Assembly: GCF_023922585.1 (NCBI RefSeq)
Contig: NZ_JAMFTN010000023.1
Location: forward strand, 62,001-126,000
Direction of reading: 5' to 3'
Length of the DNA: 64,000 nucleotides
DNA from: Aliidiomarina quisquiliarum
GTDB lineage: Bacteria; Pseudomonadota; Gammaproteobacteria; Enterobacterales; Alteromonadaceae
Part shown: positions 54,145 to 64,000 of the stretch, one piece after another
Position numbering within the stretch: position 1 is the stretch's first letter
Layout of the letters: every line of letters starts with the position of its first letter
Position numbers and translations under genes: made by a program
The notes under the pieces: generated by a model
The model's database searches: none
What the model was told of the DNA's origin: nothing
What the model saw: the letters and a program-made list of their open reading frames with translations, nothing else

Positions 54145-56247
54145 TTATTCAGTCGTTTCTTCTACTTTTGGAGCAGCTTCTTTCATGCTTAGGCGCACAC
54201 GGCCTTGGCGGTCAATTTCCAGCACTTTTACATTCACTGTTTGACCAACTTCCAAGTAGTCGCTAACATTTTCAACGCGCTCTTCAGCAATTTGAGAAAT
54301 ATGCACTAAGCCGTCTTTGCCTGGCAAAATAGTTACGAAAGCACCGAAGTCTACGATACGAGCTACTTTACCTTCATAAATACGGCCCACTTCAACGTCG
54401 GCAGTAATTGCTTCAATTTTCGCTACTGCTGCTTGTGCGTCTGCTTCGTCGGTGGCGGCAATTTTAATAGTACCGTCATCGCTTATTTCAATATTCGTGT
54501 TGGTCGACTCGGTTAATTCACGAATAACTGCGCCACCTTTACCAATTACATCACGAATTTTTTCAGGGTTTATCTTCATAATATGGAAACGAGGGGCAAA
54601 GGCAGACACGTCGGCACGGGCGTCGCCTAAAGCTTCGTCCATTACCGTAAGAATATGCAAACGGGCGGCCTTAGCTTGTGCTAATGCTTGCTGCATAATG
54701 TCTTTGGTAATACCTTCAATTTTAATGTCCATTTGTAGTGCAGTAATACCTTCAGTAGTACCTGCAACTTTAAAGTCCATGTCGCCCAAGTGGTCTTCGT
54801 CGCCAAGAATGTCTGAAAGCACCACATGCTTGTCGCCTTCTTTCACTAAGCCCATAGCAATACCAGCTACAGACGCTTTAATCGGGACACCTGCGTCCAT
54901 TAGCGCTAAGGAGGTACCACATACCGACGCCATTGAGCTAGAACCGTTCGATTCAGTTACTTCAGCAACAATACGTACGGTGTACGGGAATTCTTCAGCA
55001 GTAGGCATAACTGCAAGTACACCGCGCTTGGCTAAACGGCCATGGCCAATTTCGCGACGCTTAGGTGAACCAACAAAGCCGGTTTCGCCTACACAGTAGG
55101 GAGGGAAGTTATAATGCAACATGAAGCGGTCTTGGCGGGCGCCTAGTATTTCGTCGATGTTTTGCGCATCGCGCTCAGTACCTAGGGTTGCAACAACAAT
55201 TGCCTGGGTTTCACCACGGGTGAAAATTGCCGAGCCGTGAGTACGTGGTAGTACGCCAGTACCTACGTGCAAACCACGAACCATGTCTGGCTCACGGCCG
55301 TCGATGCGGGGTTCGCCAGCAATTATGCGGCTACGCACAACGTCAGACTCAATAGCATGGAAAATATCGCCTGCTTCTTTTTCATTTAAAGCTTCGTCTT
55401 CTGCTTTTAAAGCTTCCATCATGTCGGCACGAACTACTGCTAGCGCATCACGACGTTCTGCTTTATCGGACAGTGAATACGCAGCACCAATTTTTTCTGC
55501 GGCAAAGGCACGAATTTTTTCAATTAACGCTTCGTTTTTAGCGGCTGGCTGCCAGTCCCATTTTGGTGTATTCACTTCAGCAGCAAATTCGTTCACAGCA
55601 TTAATTACGTTTTGTAATTGCTCATGACCATACATTACAGCGCCTAACATAACGTCTTCGCTAAGAATACTTGCTTCTGACTCAACCATTAATACTGCCG
55701 ACGCAGTACCTGCTACAACAAGGTCAAGGTTAGACTCAAGCAATTCTGTTTGCGTTGGGTTTAACACATATTCATTGTTTAAAACACCAACACGGGCGGC
55801 ACCAATAGGACCATTAAACGGTAAACCAGAAATAGCTAGGGCAGCAGAAGTACCAATAAGAGCAACAATGTCTGGGGCAACTTCTGGGTTTACCGACATA
55901 ACAGTGGCAATGATTTGAACTTCGTTAAAAAAACCTTCAGGGAAAAGCGGACGTATTGGACGGTCGATTAAACGACTGGTTAAGGTTTCGCCTTCGCTTG
56001 GACGGCCTTCACGCTTAAAGAAACCACCTGGTATTTTACCCGCGGCATAGGTACGCTCTTGGTAATTTACGGTTAACGGGAAAAAATCTTGGTCTGATTT
56101 TGCGTCTTTTTTACCAACCACCGTGACGAGTACCGCGGTATCGTCCATTGTAACCATAACCGCACCGCTTGCTTGGCGCGCTATAGCACCAGTTTCAAGA
56201 GTTACAGTGTGCTGGCCATATTGAAATTGTTTTATAATAGGATTCAC
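54145..56247 (-). CDS. pnp: Polyribonucleotide nucleotidyltransferase (PNPase)
   Basis: A 700-residue phosphorolytic 3'-5' exoribonuclease and degradosome component. Two RNase PH domains (about 1-230 and 310-545), a KH domain (about 550-615; [20 protein letters not shown], quoted as [18 protein letters not shown]) and an S1 domain (about 620-692; [18 protein letters not shown]). E. coli pnp is autoregulated after RNase III cleavage of its leader; a comparable long stem is not obvious here. It follows rpsO as usual. Confidence 0.98.
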   Translation of the reverse strand: MNPIIKQFQYGQHTVTLETGAIARQASGAVMVTMDDTAVLVTVVGKKDAKSDQDFFPLTVNYQERTYAAGKIPGGFFKREGRPSEGETLTSRLIDRPIRPLFPEGFFNEVQIIATVMSVNPEVAPDIVALIGTSAALAISGLPFNGPIGAARVGVLNNEYVLNPTQTELLESNLDLVVAGTASAVLMVESEASILSEDVMLGAVMYGHEQLQNVINAVNEFAAEVNTPKWDWQPAAKNEALIEKIRAFAAEKIGAAYSLSDKAERRDALAVVRADMMEALKAEDEALNEKEAGDIFHAIESDVVRSRIIAGEPRIDGREPDMVRGLHVGTGVLPRTHGSAIFTRGETQAIVVATLGTERDAQNIDEILGARQDRFMLHYNFPPYCVGETGFVGSPKRREIGHGRLAKRGVLAVMPTAEEFPYTVRIVAEVTESNGSSSMASVCGTSLALMDAGVPIKASVAGIAMGLVKEGDKHVVLSDILGDEDHLGDMDFKVAGTTEGITALQMDIKIEGITKDIMQQALAQAKAARLHILTVMDEALGDARADVSAFAPRFHIMKINPEKIRDVIGKGGAVIRELTESTNTNIEISDDGTIKIAATDEADAQAAVAKIEAITADVEVGRIYEGKVARIVDFGAFVTILPGKDGLVHISQIAEERVENVSDYLEVGQTVNVKVLEIDRQGRVRLSMKEAAPKVEETTE

Positions 56248-56410
56248 GTTTACTTTTCCTTCACTTACTTACATTTAAGGCCCAACCCGGGCTCGCTGAC
56301 TCACACAATAATTGTGCATTTACTACATCTATCTTTACTATTTCCGTTCCACACCCAGTATACCGAAGAATGCGAAACAACAGAAACTTTGAACAACAAC
56401 TTAAAAGCAA

Positions 56411-56432
56411 AAAGGGGCCAGCTGGCCCCTTT
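56411..56432 (-). terminator. Terminator/attenuator after rpsO
   Basis: AAAGGGGCCA-GC-TGGCCCCTTT is a perfect palindrome; on the minus strand it is followed by TTGCTTTT. It lies 15 bases beyond the rpsO stop. E. coli also has a partial terminator between rpsO and pnp. Confidence 0.88.
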
Positions 56433-56446
56433 CTTTGAAACTGGTC

Positions 56447-56716
56447 TTAGCGACGCAGCCCCAAACGCTTGATCAATTCTAAATAGCGATTTTGATCTTT
56501 TCTTTTTAAATAGTCGAGCAACTTACGACGCTGGCTAACCATGCGCAATAAACCACGACGTGAATGGTGGTCGTGCACGTGCTCTTTAAAGTGATCTTGT
56601 AGCTCACCAATTTGAGCTGTTAACAAAGCAACTTGTACTTCAGGTGAACCAGTGTCGCCTTCTGTGCGAGCGTTGTCTTTAACGATTTGAGCTTTTTGTT
56701 CCGCAGTTAGTGACAT
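56447..56716 (-). CDS. rpsO: 30S ribosomal protein S15
   Basis: An 89-residue protein, exactly the usual length. [15 protein letters not shown] and [20 protein letters not shown] are characteristic of S15, which binds the central domain of 16S rRNA. The ATG at 56716 ([11 protein letters not shown]) follows a GGAGA site; the frame extends upstream to 56809 without family similarity. Confidence 0.98.
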   Translation of the reverse strand: MSLTAEQKAQIVKDNARTEGDTGSPEVQVALLTAQIGELQDHFKEHVHDHHSRRGLLRMVSQRRKLLDYLKRKDQNRYLELIKRLGLRR

Positions 56717-56827
56717 ATCTTTCTCCAGATTAAATGAACTCCAGCCAATCACTAATTCAGCCAGAGTGAAACAAGCGCGAATTATACGTGCGCGCCGCAG
56801 TAATTTCAAGCATTGTTAGGGGGTAAT

Positions 56828-57730
56828 TTAGTTACGCACCACCACGCGCCGAGGCCAGTGGTCACCACCTTCACGCCGTTCTGCAACCCCCCAAAATACG
56901 CCGTCTTCAGCATAAATGCGTACTACGTCGTCTGCCGTTGGTCGAGTAAAGGGGTTGCCATGTATAAACCGGCGTAATTCAAGTTCGCTTAATACACAAA
57001 CGGGCAGTTCTATTGCAGGCATGTCCATTGGTAGAAGCAAATGGTCGGGTGGCCCCTGCTCTGCCGCCTTTTCTAGTGCTGCTAGGGTTATCATTTTTTC
57101 ATACGGGTAATTTGCTACACCCGTACGCCGTAGTTGCTGCACATGAGCACCACAACCAAGCAGCTGGCCTAAGTCGTCAACTATGGTGCGAATATAAGTG
57201 CCTTTACTACAGGCAACATTTAATGTTGCCGTATCGCCGTTAAATTCTACTAGTTCAAGAGCATAAACATTTATATTGCGAGCTTGGCGGGGAACAGTTT
57301 TGCCGGCTCTAGCGTACTCATACAAAGGTTTGCCTTGATATTTTAATGCCGAAAACATCGACGGCACCTGCTGGGTTACGCCCCGAAAAGCCGGTAGTGC
57401 TGCAACTAATTCTTGCTCCGTAAGGTTCACCGAATGGCGCTCTACAACTTCACCATCGGCGTCGCTAGTGTCGGTACGCTCACCGAACTTAGCCACTACC
57501 TGGTAAGCTTTGTCAGCCTCTAGCAAAAGCTGAGAAAACTTGGTTGCTTCACCAATACATACGGGCAGCATTCCCGTAGCTAAAGGGTCGAGCGCACCCG
57601 TATGCCCCGCACTTTGCGCATTAAAAATACGCCGAACAATTTGCACCACACGGTTAGACGTTATGCCTGTGGGCTTGTCAATTAGAATCATGCCATCAAT
57701 AGCACGAGCAGATTTTCTACGCCGAGCCAC
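56828..57730 (-). CDS. truB: tRNA pseudouridine-55 synthase TruB
   Basis: A 300-residue enzyme that makes pseudouridine 55 in the T-loop of tRNAs. The catalytic aspartate is Asp48 in GHTGALDPLATGMLP, and a C-terminal PUA domain begins near 245. It begins at a GTG immediately after the rbfA stop, so translation is coupled. Confidence 0.97.
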   Translation of the reverse strand: MARRRKSARAIDGMILIDKPTGITSNRVVQIVRRIFNAQSAGHTGALDPLATGMLPVCIGEATKFSQLLLEADKAYQVVAKFGERTDTSDADGEVVERHSVNLTEQELVAALPAFRGVTQQVPSMFSALKYQGKPLYEYARAGKTVPRQARNINVYALELVEFNGDTATLNVACSKGTYIRTIVDDLGQLLGCGAHVQQLRRTGVANYPYEKMITLAALEKAAEQGPPDHLLLPMDMPAIELPVCVLSELELRRFIHGNPFTRPTADDVVRIYAEDGVFWGVAERREGGDHWPRRVVVRN

Positions 57731-58120
57731 TTAGTCGTCCTGTTGTTCTGAGTTTCTTTTTTTCCGCTCGTCGTCGTTTAATGCTTCTTTTACCAAACCA
57801 GCCATGCGCATACCTTCACTGGTTGAAGTATCATGCACAAACTTAACGTTTGGGGTAACACGCGAAGAAATGCGCTTACCTAACAACGAACGAATATAAC
57901 CTGCTGCATCGTTTAGGACGGCTAAAGCAACTTTAACGCTTTCTGCATCGTCTGCTAGGAAGGTAATAAACACTTTCGCATAAGACAAATCGCGCGACAC
58001 CTCCACATCAGACACCGTTGGCATCACTACCCGTGGGTCTTTAATTTCACGCTGTAATATTACCGCTATTTCACGCTGTAGTTGCTGTGAAAATCGGTCA
58101 ACTCGTTTGTAATCAGCCAT
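57731..58120 (-). CDS. rbfA: Ribosome-binding factor A
   Basis: A 129-residue KH-like cold-shock protein for 16S rRNA maturation. ISSRVTPNVKFVHDTS (about 90-105) and EIKDPRV (about 24-30) match RbfA. Its GGAG ribosome binding site lies right after the T-run of the hairpin that separates it from infB. Confidence 0.96.
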   Translation of the reverse strand: MADYKRVDRFSQQLQREIAVILQREIKDPRVVMPTVSDVEVSRDLSYAKVFITFLADDAESVKVALAVLNDAAGYIRSLLGKRISSRVTPNVKFVHDTSTSEGMRMAGLVKEALNDDERKKRNSEQQDD

Positions 58121-58132
58121 GGGATACTCCTA

Positions 58133-58169
58133 AAATAAAAAACCGACCGATGGAATACATCGGTCGGTT
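58133..58169 (-). terminator. Intrinsic terminator between infB and rbfA
   Basis: On the minus strand AACCGACCGATG and CATCGGTCGGTT form a perfect 12-base stem around a 5-base loop, followed by TTTTATTTTA. It lies 14 bases after the infB stop and ends just before the rbfA ribosome binding site. Confidence 0.85.
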
Positions 58170-58183
58170 CATAGCGATGTTAC

Positions 58184-60856
58184 TTATAAAGTACGCTCAA
58201 CCTGAATGGTTTCGAATACTTCAATTTGGTCACCCACTTTCACATCGTTATAGTTTTTCACGCCGATACCACATTCCATACCGTGGCGAACTTCCTGCAC
58301 GTCGTCTTTGAAACGGCGTAACGACTCTAGTTCACCTTCGTAAATGACGATATTATCACGTAATACACGAATGGGCGCTGAACGTTTAACGATACCTTCA
58401 GTAACCATACAGCCAGCAATAGCACCAATGCGTGGTGACTTAAATACATCACGAACTTCAGCTAAGCCAATAATAACTTGCTTAAATTCTGGCGACAACA
58501 TACCCGTCATTGCTTGGGTAATTTCTTCAATCAAGTCATAAATAACACTGTAGTAGCGTAATTCTATATTCTCGTTTTCAGATAAGCGTCGCGCAGTTGC
58601 ATCGGCACGCACGTTAAAGCCAATCACAATGGCGTTGGAAGCGCCTGCTAAAGAAATATCAGTTTCAGTAATACCACCTACACCGCTACCAACTATGTTC
58701 ACTTTAACTTCGTCCGTAGACAACACAGCAAGAGATTCCGTAATGGCTTCAAGTGAACCTTGAACGTCTGATTTAAGTACAATGTTCAATTCAGCAACAT
58801 CGCCTTCTTCCATGTCACTAAACATGTTTTCTAGCTTCGACTTTTGCTGACGGGCTAATTTCACATCACGGTATTTACCTTGACGATAATTAGACACTTC
58901 ACGGGCTTTACGCTCGTCTTTCACCACGGTAACTTCGTCACCAGCGTCTGGTACACCCGACAAACCTAATATTTCAACTGGCGTCGAAGGTCCTGCAGTT
59001 TCGACATCACGGCCTAACTCATCGCGCATGGCACGAATACGACCATATTCAAGGCCACATAAGACAATGTCACCGCGGCGTAAGGTACCACTTTGTACTA
59101 ACACAGAAGCAACTGGGCCACGGCCTTTGTCTAAACGTGACTCTATTACCACGCCCTGCGCTAAGCCTTCAACGTCGGCACGCAAGTCGAGCATTTCAGA
59201 TTGCAACAATACCGCTTCTAGCAGGGCATCAATGTTGTCACCGGTTTTCGCAGAAACGTGAACAAATTGAACTTCACCGCCCCACTCTTCAGACAACACG
59301 TCGTGTTGTGACAACTCAGATTTAATTCGATCTGGATCTGCCGTTGGCTTATCCATTTTGTTTACAGCCACAATTAAAGGTACGTTGGCGGCTTTCGCGT
59401 GCTGTACAGCTTCAATCGTTTGCGGCATAACACCGTCGTCTGCAGCTACAACAAGAATAACTACGTCAGTGGCACTAGCTCCACGAGCTCGCATGGAAGT
59501 AAATGCGGCGTGCCCTGGGGTGTCAAGGAAAGTAATCATGCCATGGCCCGTGTCCACGTGGTAGGCACCAATATGCTGGGTAATACCACCCGCTTCACCG
59601 GCTGCTATTTTGGTTTTACGTATATAGTCAAGTAGCGACGTTTTACCATGGTCTACGTGACCCATGACCGTAACAACAGGTGCTCGTGGCATTAACTCAC
59701 CCACATCACCGCGGTCACTTAATACCAGCTCTTCAAGGGCATTATCATGAACAACCACTGGCGTATGGCCAAACTCTTCAACCACAAGTGAAGCTGTTTC
59801 TTGATCAAGCACTTGGTTAATGGTTACCATTTCACCCATTTTCATCATCGACTTGATAACCTCAGCAGCTTTCACTGACATGCGGTTAGCAAGTTCTGCA
59901 ACAGTAATTGTTTCCGTTAAACGAACTTCACGAACAACAGGTGCGGCGGGCTTATTAAAGCCATGCTGTAAAGACTGGGGTGCTTTCATTTTGCCACCCT
60001 TGCGGCGACGCTCACGCCGTGGCTGACCTTCGTCTTCCTTAGTTCTTCTTTGCTTCGTTTTCTTGCGGCGAGTGCGGCCTTCTTCTTCTGAATCTTGCTG
60101 CTGTTCAGCTAACTTAGCCGTTTCCGAGGTAGTTACAAACACTTCTTCTTCTTCGGCTTTTTTGCGACGGGCTTCTTCTTCGGCCCAGCGCACTTGGTTT
60201 TCTTCAGCTAAACGACGCGCTTCTTCAGCAAGTTTTTCTGCTTCTTCTTTAGCTTTTTTGGTTAATTCTTTTTCTTGCAATTTACGTAAGCGTTCTTCTT
60301 CCGCACGCGCAGCTTCAAAAGCCGCTTGCTCTTCTGGACTTCTCGCCGTTGCTGCAGCTGCGGCAGCGGCCTTGGCTTTAGCAGCTTCTTGGGCCTTACG
60401 CTTTTCTTCACGCGCTTTTTGCGCGGCGGCTTCTTTAAGCTCGGCTTCAGCTTGAGCTTTCGCACGCGCTTCTGCTTCAGCCTTCGCCTGCTCAGCAGCA
60501 GCTTGTTCTGCGGCTAAGCGTTCTTCTTCAAGGCGTTGCTCATCTTCAGCGGTGGTACGCTTCACATAGGTGCGTTTTTTACGCACTTCAACTTGAACTT
60601 CTTTAGTACGACCAGGCCCAGTACCTACATTTAAGGTACTACGGCTTTTCCGGGTAAGCGTCATGCGCTCAGGAGTCGCTACAGTGGTTTCACTACCGTG
60701 TTGCTTGTGCAAATGCTTTAGCAAAGTTTCTTTCTCTTCTTCAGTTACAGAGTCGCCAGCTTTTTTTCTAATACCAGCTTCACTTAATTGCTCCAGCAAG
60801 CGATCAACGGGGGTACCGATTTCACTGGCGAGTTTTTCTAGGTTTACTTCTGCCAT
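58184..60856 (-). CDS. infB: Translation initiation factor IF-2
   Basis: An 890-residue GTPase, the same length as E. coli IF-2, that brings fMet-tRNA to the 30S subunit. An N-terminal domain (1-50), a long charged Ala/Glu/Lys linker (about 95-270, probably coiled coil), then a G domain with [14 protein letters not shown] (G1), DTPGHAAF (G3) and NKMDK (G4), and the C1/C2 domains. It begins 12 bases after nusA. Confidence 0.98.
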   Translation of the reverse strand: MAEVNLEKLASEIGTPVDRLLEQLSEAGIRKKAGDSVTEEEKETLLKHLHKQHGSETTVATPERMTLTRKSRSTLNVGTGPGRTKEVQVEVRKKRTYVKRTTAEDEQRLEEERLAAEQAAAEQAKAEAEARAKAQAEAELKEAAAQKAREEKRKAQEAAKAKAAAAAAATARSPEEQAAFEAARAEEERLRKLQEKELTKKAKEEAEKLAEEARRLAEENQVRWAEEEARRKKAEEEEVFVTTSETAKLAEQQQDSEEEGRTRRKKTKQRRTKEDEGQPRRERRRKGGKMKAPQSLQHGFNKPAAPVVREVRLTETITVAELANRMSVKAAEVIKSMMKMGEMVTINQVLDQETASLVVEEFGHTPVVVHDNALEELVLSDRGDVGELMPRAPVVTVMGHVDHGKTSLLDYIRKTKIAAGEAGGITQHIGAYHVDTGHGMITFLDTPGHAAFTSMRARGASATDVVILVVAADDGVMPQTIEAVQHAKAANVPLIVAVNKMDKPTADPDRIKSELSQHDVLSEEWGGEVQFVHVSAKTGDNIDALLEAVLLQSEMLDLRADVEGLAQGVVIESRLDKGRGPVASVLVQSGTLRRGDIVLCGLEYGRIRAMRDELGRDVETAGPSTPVEILGLSGVPDAGDEVTVVKDERKAREVSNYRQGKYRDVKLARQQKSKLENMFSDMEEGDVAELNIVLKSDVQGSLEAITESLAVLSTDEVKVNIVGSGVGGITETDISLAGASNAIVIGFNVRADATARRLSENENIELRYYSVIYDLIEEITQAMTGMLSPEFKQVIIGLAEVRDVFKSPRIGAIAGCMVTEGIVKRSAPIRVLRDNIVIYEGELESLRRFKDDVQEVRHGMECGIGVKNYNDVKVGDQIEVFETIQVERTL

Positions 60857-60868
60857 CTAATTCCCACC

Positions 60869-62383
60869 TCACTTGTTATCTTCATCTTCGCTGAACCAGC
60901 AAATGTTGCGCGCTTTCATTATCAGCTCGCCCGCCATTTCTGGAGTCAACGACTCAATCTCTGACAATTCGTCAATACCTTGTTCTGCCAAATCTTCTAA
61001 GGTACGAACACCTTGGGCTGCTAAGGCAAAGGCTAATTCGCGGTCAAGACCTTCCAAGCCTAATAAGGTTTCGTCTGGCCCTTTACCTTCTAACAGCTCT
61101 TCAGCTGCTAGTGCCTTTGTGGTTAAGAAGTCGCGTGCGCGTGCACGTAGTTCTTCAACTATGTCTTCATCTAGGCCTTCAACAGATAAAAGTTCCGCTA
61201 CCGGCACATAAGCTATTTCTTCTAGTGAAGAAAAACCTTCGTCTATCAATAAAGCTGCAAAGTCGTCGTCAATATCTAAACCTTCAGTAAATAGTTTAGT
61301 AATACGATCCGACTCTTGTTCGTTACGCTCGTTGAAAGCACCAATTGTCATTACGTTCAACTCCCAGCCTGTTAGCTGGCTGGCTAAGCGCACGTTTTGA
61401 CCATTACGACCAATGGCCTGAGCCAAGTTACCTTCTTCTACGGCTACATCCATAGTGTGTGTTTCTTCGTCCATAACAATAGAAACAACTTCTGCAGGGG
61501 CCATAGCATTAATAACGAACTGTGCTGGGTTATCGTCCCATAACACTATGTCGACGCGCTCGCCGCCGAGCTCGCTAGAAACAGCTTGTACACGTGCTCC
61601 ACGCATACCTACGCAAGCACCTACAGGATCAATACGGCGATCATTCGACTTCACTGCTATTTTAGCACGTGAGCCTGGATCACGGGCCGCACACTTCACC
61701 TCAATCATTTCCTCACCTATTTCTGGTACCTCGATACGGAACAGTTCAATGAGAAAGTCTGGGTGTGTACGGCTTACAAATAATTGGGCACCACGAGCTT
61801 CTGGGCGCACGTCGTATAGCAACCCGCGTACGCGGTCGCCTGGCCGTACGTTTTCACGGGGTAACATTTCGTCGCGGAAAATAACCGCTTCTGCGTTACC
61901 ACCTAAATCAAGAATAACATTTTCACGGGAGGTTTTTTTAACGATACCGTTAATTAGCGTACCAACTTGATCTTGGTAATGTTCAACCACTTGTTCACGT
62001 TCGGCTTCACGAACTTTTTGGAATATTACCTGCTTCGCCGTTTGCGTAGTAATACGGTCAAATTCTATCGACTCAATTTGGTCTTCAATATAGTCGCCCG
62101 GTTGAATTTCAGGGTCGTCAACTTGCGCCGCTGACAAGGAAATTTCCGCATATGGGTTTTCTAAACCGGCTCCGGCTTCAGGGTCGGCAACCACTTGCCA
62201 ACGACGAAATGTTTCAAACCCACCCGTTTGACGATCTATAGCAACACGAACGTCAATGTCACCATCGTGCTTTTTACGCGTAGCTGTAGAAATAGCGATT
62301 TCAAGCGCTTCAAAAATTTTCTCCCGCGGCACTCCCTTTTCGTGGGAGACAGCTTCTGCAACTAGCAAAATTTCTTTATTCAT
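60869..62383 (-). CDS. nusA: Transcription termination/antitermination protein NusA
   Basis: A 504-residue RNA-polymerase-binding protein: N-terminal domain (1-125), S1 (about 135-200), two KH domains (about 230-345; [20 protein letters not shown] and [18 protein letters not shown]), and two C-terminal acidic repeats (about 360-495), as in E. coli. I start at the ATG at 62383 ([13 protein letters not shown]), which follows GAGG; the frame can extend seven residues upstream. Confidence 0.98.
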   Translation of the reverse strand: MNKEILLVAEAVSHEKGVPREKIFEALEIAISTATRKKHDGDIDVRVAIDRQTGGFETFRRWQVVADPEAGAGLENPYAEISLSAAQVDDPEIQPGDYIEDQIESIEFDRITTQTAKQVIFQKVREAEREQVVEHYQDQVGTLINGIVKKTSRENVILDLGGNAEAVIFRDEMLPRENVRPGDRVRGLLYDVRPEARGAQLFVSRTHPDFLIELFRIEVPEIGEEMIEVKCAARDPGSRAKIAVKSNDRRIDPVGACVGMRGARVQAVSSELGGERVDIVLWDDNPAQFVINAMAPAEVVSIVMDEETHTMDVAVEEGNLAQAIGRNGQNVRLASQLTGWELNVMTIGAFNERNEQESDRITKLFTEGLDIDDDFAALLIDEGFSSLEEIAYVPVAELLSVEGLDEDIVEELRARARDFLTTKALAAEELLEGKGPDETLLGLEGLDRELAFALAAQGVRTLEDLAEQGIDELSEIESLTPEMAGELIMKARNICWFSEDEDNK

Positions 62384-62396
62384 GCCTTTGCCTCGT

Positions 62397-62855
62397 TTAT
62401 TCAAAACTTGGTACTAAATTAGCTTTTTTAATTTGAGAAAAAGCTACAGGAAATGGGTTGTCATCCACTAGGAACGTTAAAGTGTCATCTTTAACTGTAG
62501 TCAATTCGCCCGTAAATTTGCGTCTGTTTGCTACTGGAACTTGAAGCTGAACCGAAATTTTATTACCCACTAAAGCTTCATAATGAGCGATTTTAAACAG
62601 TGGGCGATCGGCACCTGGCGAGGACACTTCCAAATTATATTCTGAACTTATTGGATCTTCTACATCTAGTACTGCGCCAACTTGTCGGCTAACAATTGCG
62701 CAATCGTCAACTAAAATACCGTTTTCATGATCAATATAAACACGTAAAGTGGAACTACGGCCTGCCCGTACGTACTCAACACCTAGCAGCTCAAAGCCTG
62801 CAGCTGCAACAGCCGGCTCGATCATATTTGTTAAACGTTCTACCAACGTTGCCAA
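62397..62855 (-). CDS. rimP: Ribosome maturation factor RimP
   Basis: A 152-residue factor for 30S assembly. [13 protein letters not shown] and [15 protein letters not shown] are diagnostic. The start is a TTG at 62855: GGAGG lies 5 bases before it and the N-terminus ([13 protein letters not shown]) aligns with E. coli RimP (150 residues). The frame extends to 62927, but that stretch runs through a terminator hairpin and is not coding. Confidence 0.95.
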   Translation of the reverse strand: MATLVERLTNMIEPAVAAAGFELLGVEYVRAGRSSTLRVYIDHENGILVDDCAIVSRQVGAVLDVEDPISSEYNLEVSSPGADRPLFKIAHYEALVGNKISVQLQVPVANRRKFTGELTTVKDDTLTFLVDDNPFPVAFSQIKKANLVPSFE

Positions 62856-62871
62856 GGCAACCTCCAAAAAC

Positions 62872-62892
62872 AAAAAAAGGGCTTTAAAGCCC
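62872..62892 (-). terminator. Intrinsic terminator just upstream of rimP
   Basis: On the minus strand GGGCTTTAAAGCCC is followed by seven T's. Its T-run ends 16 bases before the rimP start codon, so it acts on transcripts arriving from the tRNA genes. Confidence 0.75.
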
Positions 62893-62932
62893 AGTTCTAA
62901 GGTCATACAAAAAGAGTCGTAGTACAAATAGC

Positions 62933-62958
62933 AAAAAGCCCCGTTCGCTGTCGGGGCT
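62933..62958 (-). terminator. Intrinsic terminator after tRNA-fMet
   Basis: On the minus strand AGCCCCG-ACAGCGAA-CGGGGCT is followed by TTTTGC. It lies about 70 bases beyond the tRNA-fMet 3' end and is the first of two terminators before rimP. Confidence 0.85.
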
Positions 62959-63028
62959 CTAACATAACTATTTAGCCTTTCGACTCGAGCTTACGAAGCG
63001 TATCTTCTGCTTGCTAATAAACTCGAAC

Positions 63029-63105
<77 letters not shown>

Positions 63106-63200
63106 TCCGAATATGCTTAATTATACTTAGAACTACTTTTTTTGCAACCAAATATTGGTAAATAAAGCGTTCATTTCTATCAATATAACAAAGACTTAAT

Positions 63201-63287
63201 TGGTGCCGAAGGCGAGATTTGAACTCGCACGCCCGTAAGAGCACCACCCCCTCAAGGTGGCGTGTCTACCAATTCCACCACTTCGGC
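63201..63287 (-). tRNA. leuU: tRNA-Leu (GAG)
   Basis: An 87-base class II tRNA with acceptor stem GCCGAAG/CTTCGGC, anticodon loop TTGAGGG, long variable arm and encoded CCA. It lies 25 bases after secG, as leuU does in E. coli. Confidence 0.97.
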
Positions 63288-63312
63288 AATTTATTCTAAA
63301 ACTCGTGTTTGG

Positions 63313-63624
63313 CTAGTTGCTTTCTAACGGCACAACAGGCGTTTGTTCTGTTGTTGGTAGCTCAAAGTTAAGCTCGCCTTTAGCATTGCCAGCCTGATTT
63401 GCTGCCATATTTCCTAAAATTAAACTCATTAAGAAAAAGCTTACCGCTAGTATAGCTGTCAGTCGGGTTAAGAAATTACCTGAGCCTGTCGCACCAAATA
63501 CAGTATTAGATGCTCCCGAACCAAACGACGCGCCCATCTCGGCGCCTTTGCCTTTTTGTAGTAGTATCAAAGCAATTAAAGCTATGGCCACTACTAAATA
63601 AATAACTAATGATGTTTCATACAT
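63313..63624 (-). CDS. secG: Preprotein translocase subunit SecG
   Basis: A 103-residue inner-membrane protein with two helices (about 5-22 and 52-72). The conserved linker LLQKGKGAEMGASFGSGASN lies between them. It assists SecYEG translocation. It begins 3 bases after the tpiA stop. Confidence 0.96.
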   Translation of the reverse strand: MYETSLVIYLVVAIALIALILLQKGKGAEMGASFGSGASNTVFGATGSGNFLTRLTAILAVSFFLMSLILGNMAANQAGNAKGELNFELPTTEQTPVVPLESN

Positions 63625-63627
63625 AAC

Positions 63628-64000
63628 TTAAATTTCCTGTGCTGCCGTGCAGATGGCTTTAAACTGTTCCACATCTAAACTTGCACCACCTATAAGGCCG
63701 CCGTCTATGTCTTGTTGTTGGAACAACTCAGCCGCATTTTCTGGTTTTACACTACCCCCATAAAGGAGCGGTATTTTTGCGGCTACACCTTTATCTTGTT
63801 GTGCAACCCAGTTACGGATAAGCGCATGTATTTCTTGCGCTTGTGCCGGACTGGCAGTTTCCCCGGTACCTATCGCCCAAACGGGTTCATAGGCAATAAC
63901 TAATCGGGTTAAATCTGCTTGCAACAAACCTTGTTCTAGCTGCTGCAATATAATTTTGGCGGTAAAACCAGCGCTACGTTGCTCTGCTGTTTCACCTACA
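63628..64000 (-). CDS. tpiA: Triosephosphate isomerase, C-terminal part (cut by window edge)
   Basis: The last 123 residues of TpiA, open to the window edge (VGETAEQRSAG upstream of the visible part). The catalytic glutamate lies in IAYEPVWAIGTG, the loop follows, and the phosphate-binding LLYGGSVKPENA and DGGLIGGASL complete the C-terminus. The N-terminus with the catalytic lysine and histidine is outside the window. The enzyme interconverts dihydroxyacetone phosphate and glyceraldehyde-3-phosphate. Confidence 0.97.
   Translation of the reverse strand, partial: VGETAEQRSAGFTAKIILQQLEQGLLQADLTRLVIAYEPVWAIGTGETASPAQAQEIHALIRNWVAQQDKGVAAKIPLLYGGSVKPENAAELFQQQDIDGGLIGGASLDVEQFKAICTAAQEI

Noticed and set aside
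54452-55099. A 215-residue plus-strand frame antisense to pnp
   Set aside because: A shadow of the strongly conserved pnp frame, with no recognisable domain or start signal.
56304-56316. CACAATAATTGTG palindrome in the pnp leader
   Set aside because: Only six base pairs with a one-base centre. It does not resemble the long RNase III stem of E. coli pnp, so I do not claim it as a control element.
60063-60517. Ser/Ala/Arg-rich plus-strand and Lys-rich minus-strand frames over infB
   Set aside because: They are out-of-frame readings of the low-complexity Ala/Glu/Lys linker of IF-2, without ribosome binding sites.
61455-61970. A 171-residue plus-strand frame antisense to nusA
   Set aside because: Shadow of nusA with Ser/Thr/Arg-rich composition and no support.

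Overview
The window is chromosomal DNA of a gammaproteobacterium. Protein sequences and gene order point to the Alteromonadales, perhaps an Idiomarina-like marine genus; the genus is my inference. It carries about 60 genes (two cut by the window edges) and seven tRNAs. I see no prophage, insertion sequence, CRISPR array or rRNA, and no gene-free stretch longer than about 200 bases.

Layout. 1-4079 (minus): the start of a Tad/Flp-type pilus or secretion operon: pilin-like gene, TadG-like, TadE-like, an unknown gene, CpaB-like and a cut CpaC-like secretin. 4275-9694: nagZ, a lipoprotein S41 protease, and a psrA-fadE fatty-acid oxidation pair with a PsrA-like operator. 9797-15939 (minus): the hemA-prfA-prmC-sirB2-kdsA block known from E. 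coli, with an extra response-regulator gene inserted and sirB1 missing. 16060-23262 (plus): lolB-ispE-prs, rplY-pth-ychF, fumC and a short-chain dehydrogenase. 23410-23900: a Met-Leu-Gln-Gln-Leu tRNA array.

23965-29140 is the most accessory-looking part. A minus-strand operon (PepSY protein, DUF2271 protein, PepSY/flavodoxin/ferredoxin-reductase fusion) faces a two-component system. I read the operon as a route taking electrons from cytoplasmic NAD(P)H through FAD, FMN and probably haem to a periplasmic carrier that has an ApbE-type flavinylation motif. No apbE gene lies in the window.

29141-51707: ubiF and a DMT transporter, then miaB-ybeZ-ybeY-corC-lnt, leuS-lptE-holA-nadD, and rsfS-rlmH-mrdA-rodA-mltB-rlpA-dacA-dat-ybeD-lipB-lipA. 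This covers tRNA modification, ribosome maturation, lipoprotein acylation, LPS assembly, cell-wall elongation and lipoate synthesis. 51781-54006 (minus): an unknown predicted zinc peptidase and nlpI. 54145-64000 (minus): tpiA-secG-tRNA-Leu-tRNA-fMet-rimP-nusA-infB-rbfA-truB-rpsO-pnp, the classic transcription/translation operon, punctuated by several intrinsic terminators.

Most of the window is conserved housekeeping sequence. The best leads are the PepSY/DUF2271 electron-transfer module, the response regulator with a decayed HD-GYP domain, the unknown gene in the Tad operon, and the zinc peptidase beside nlpI.
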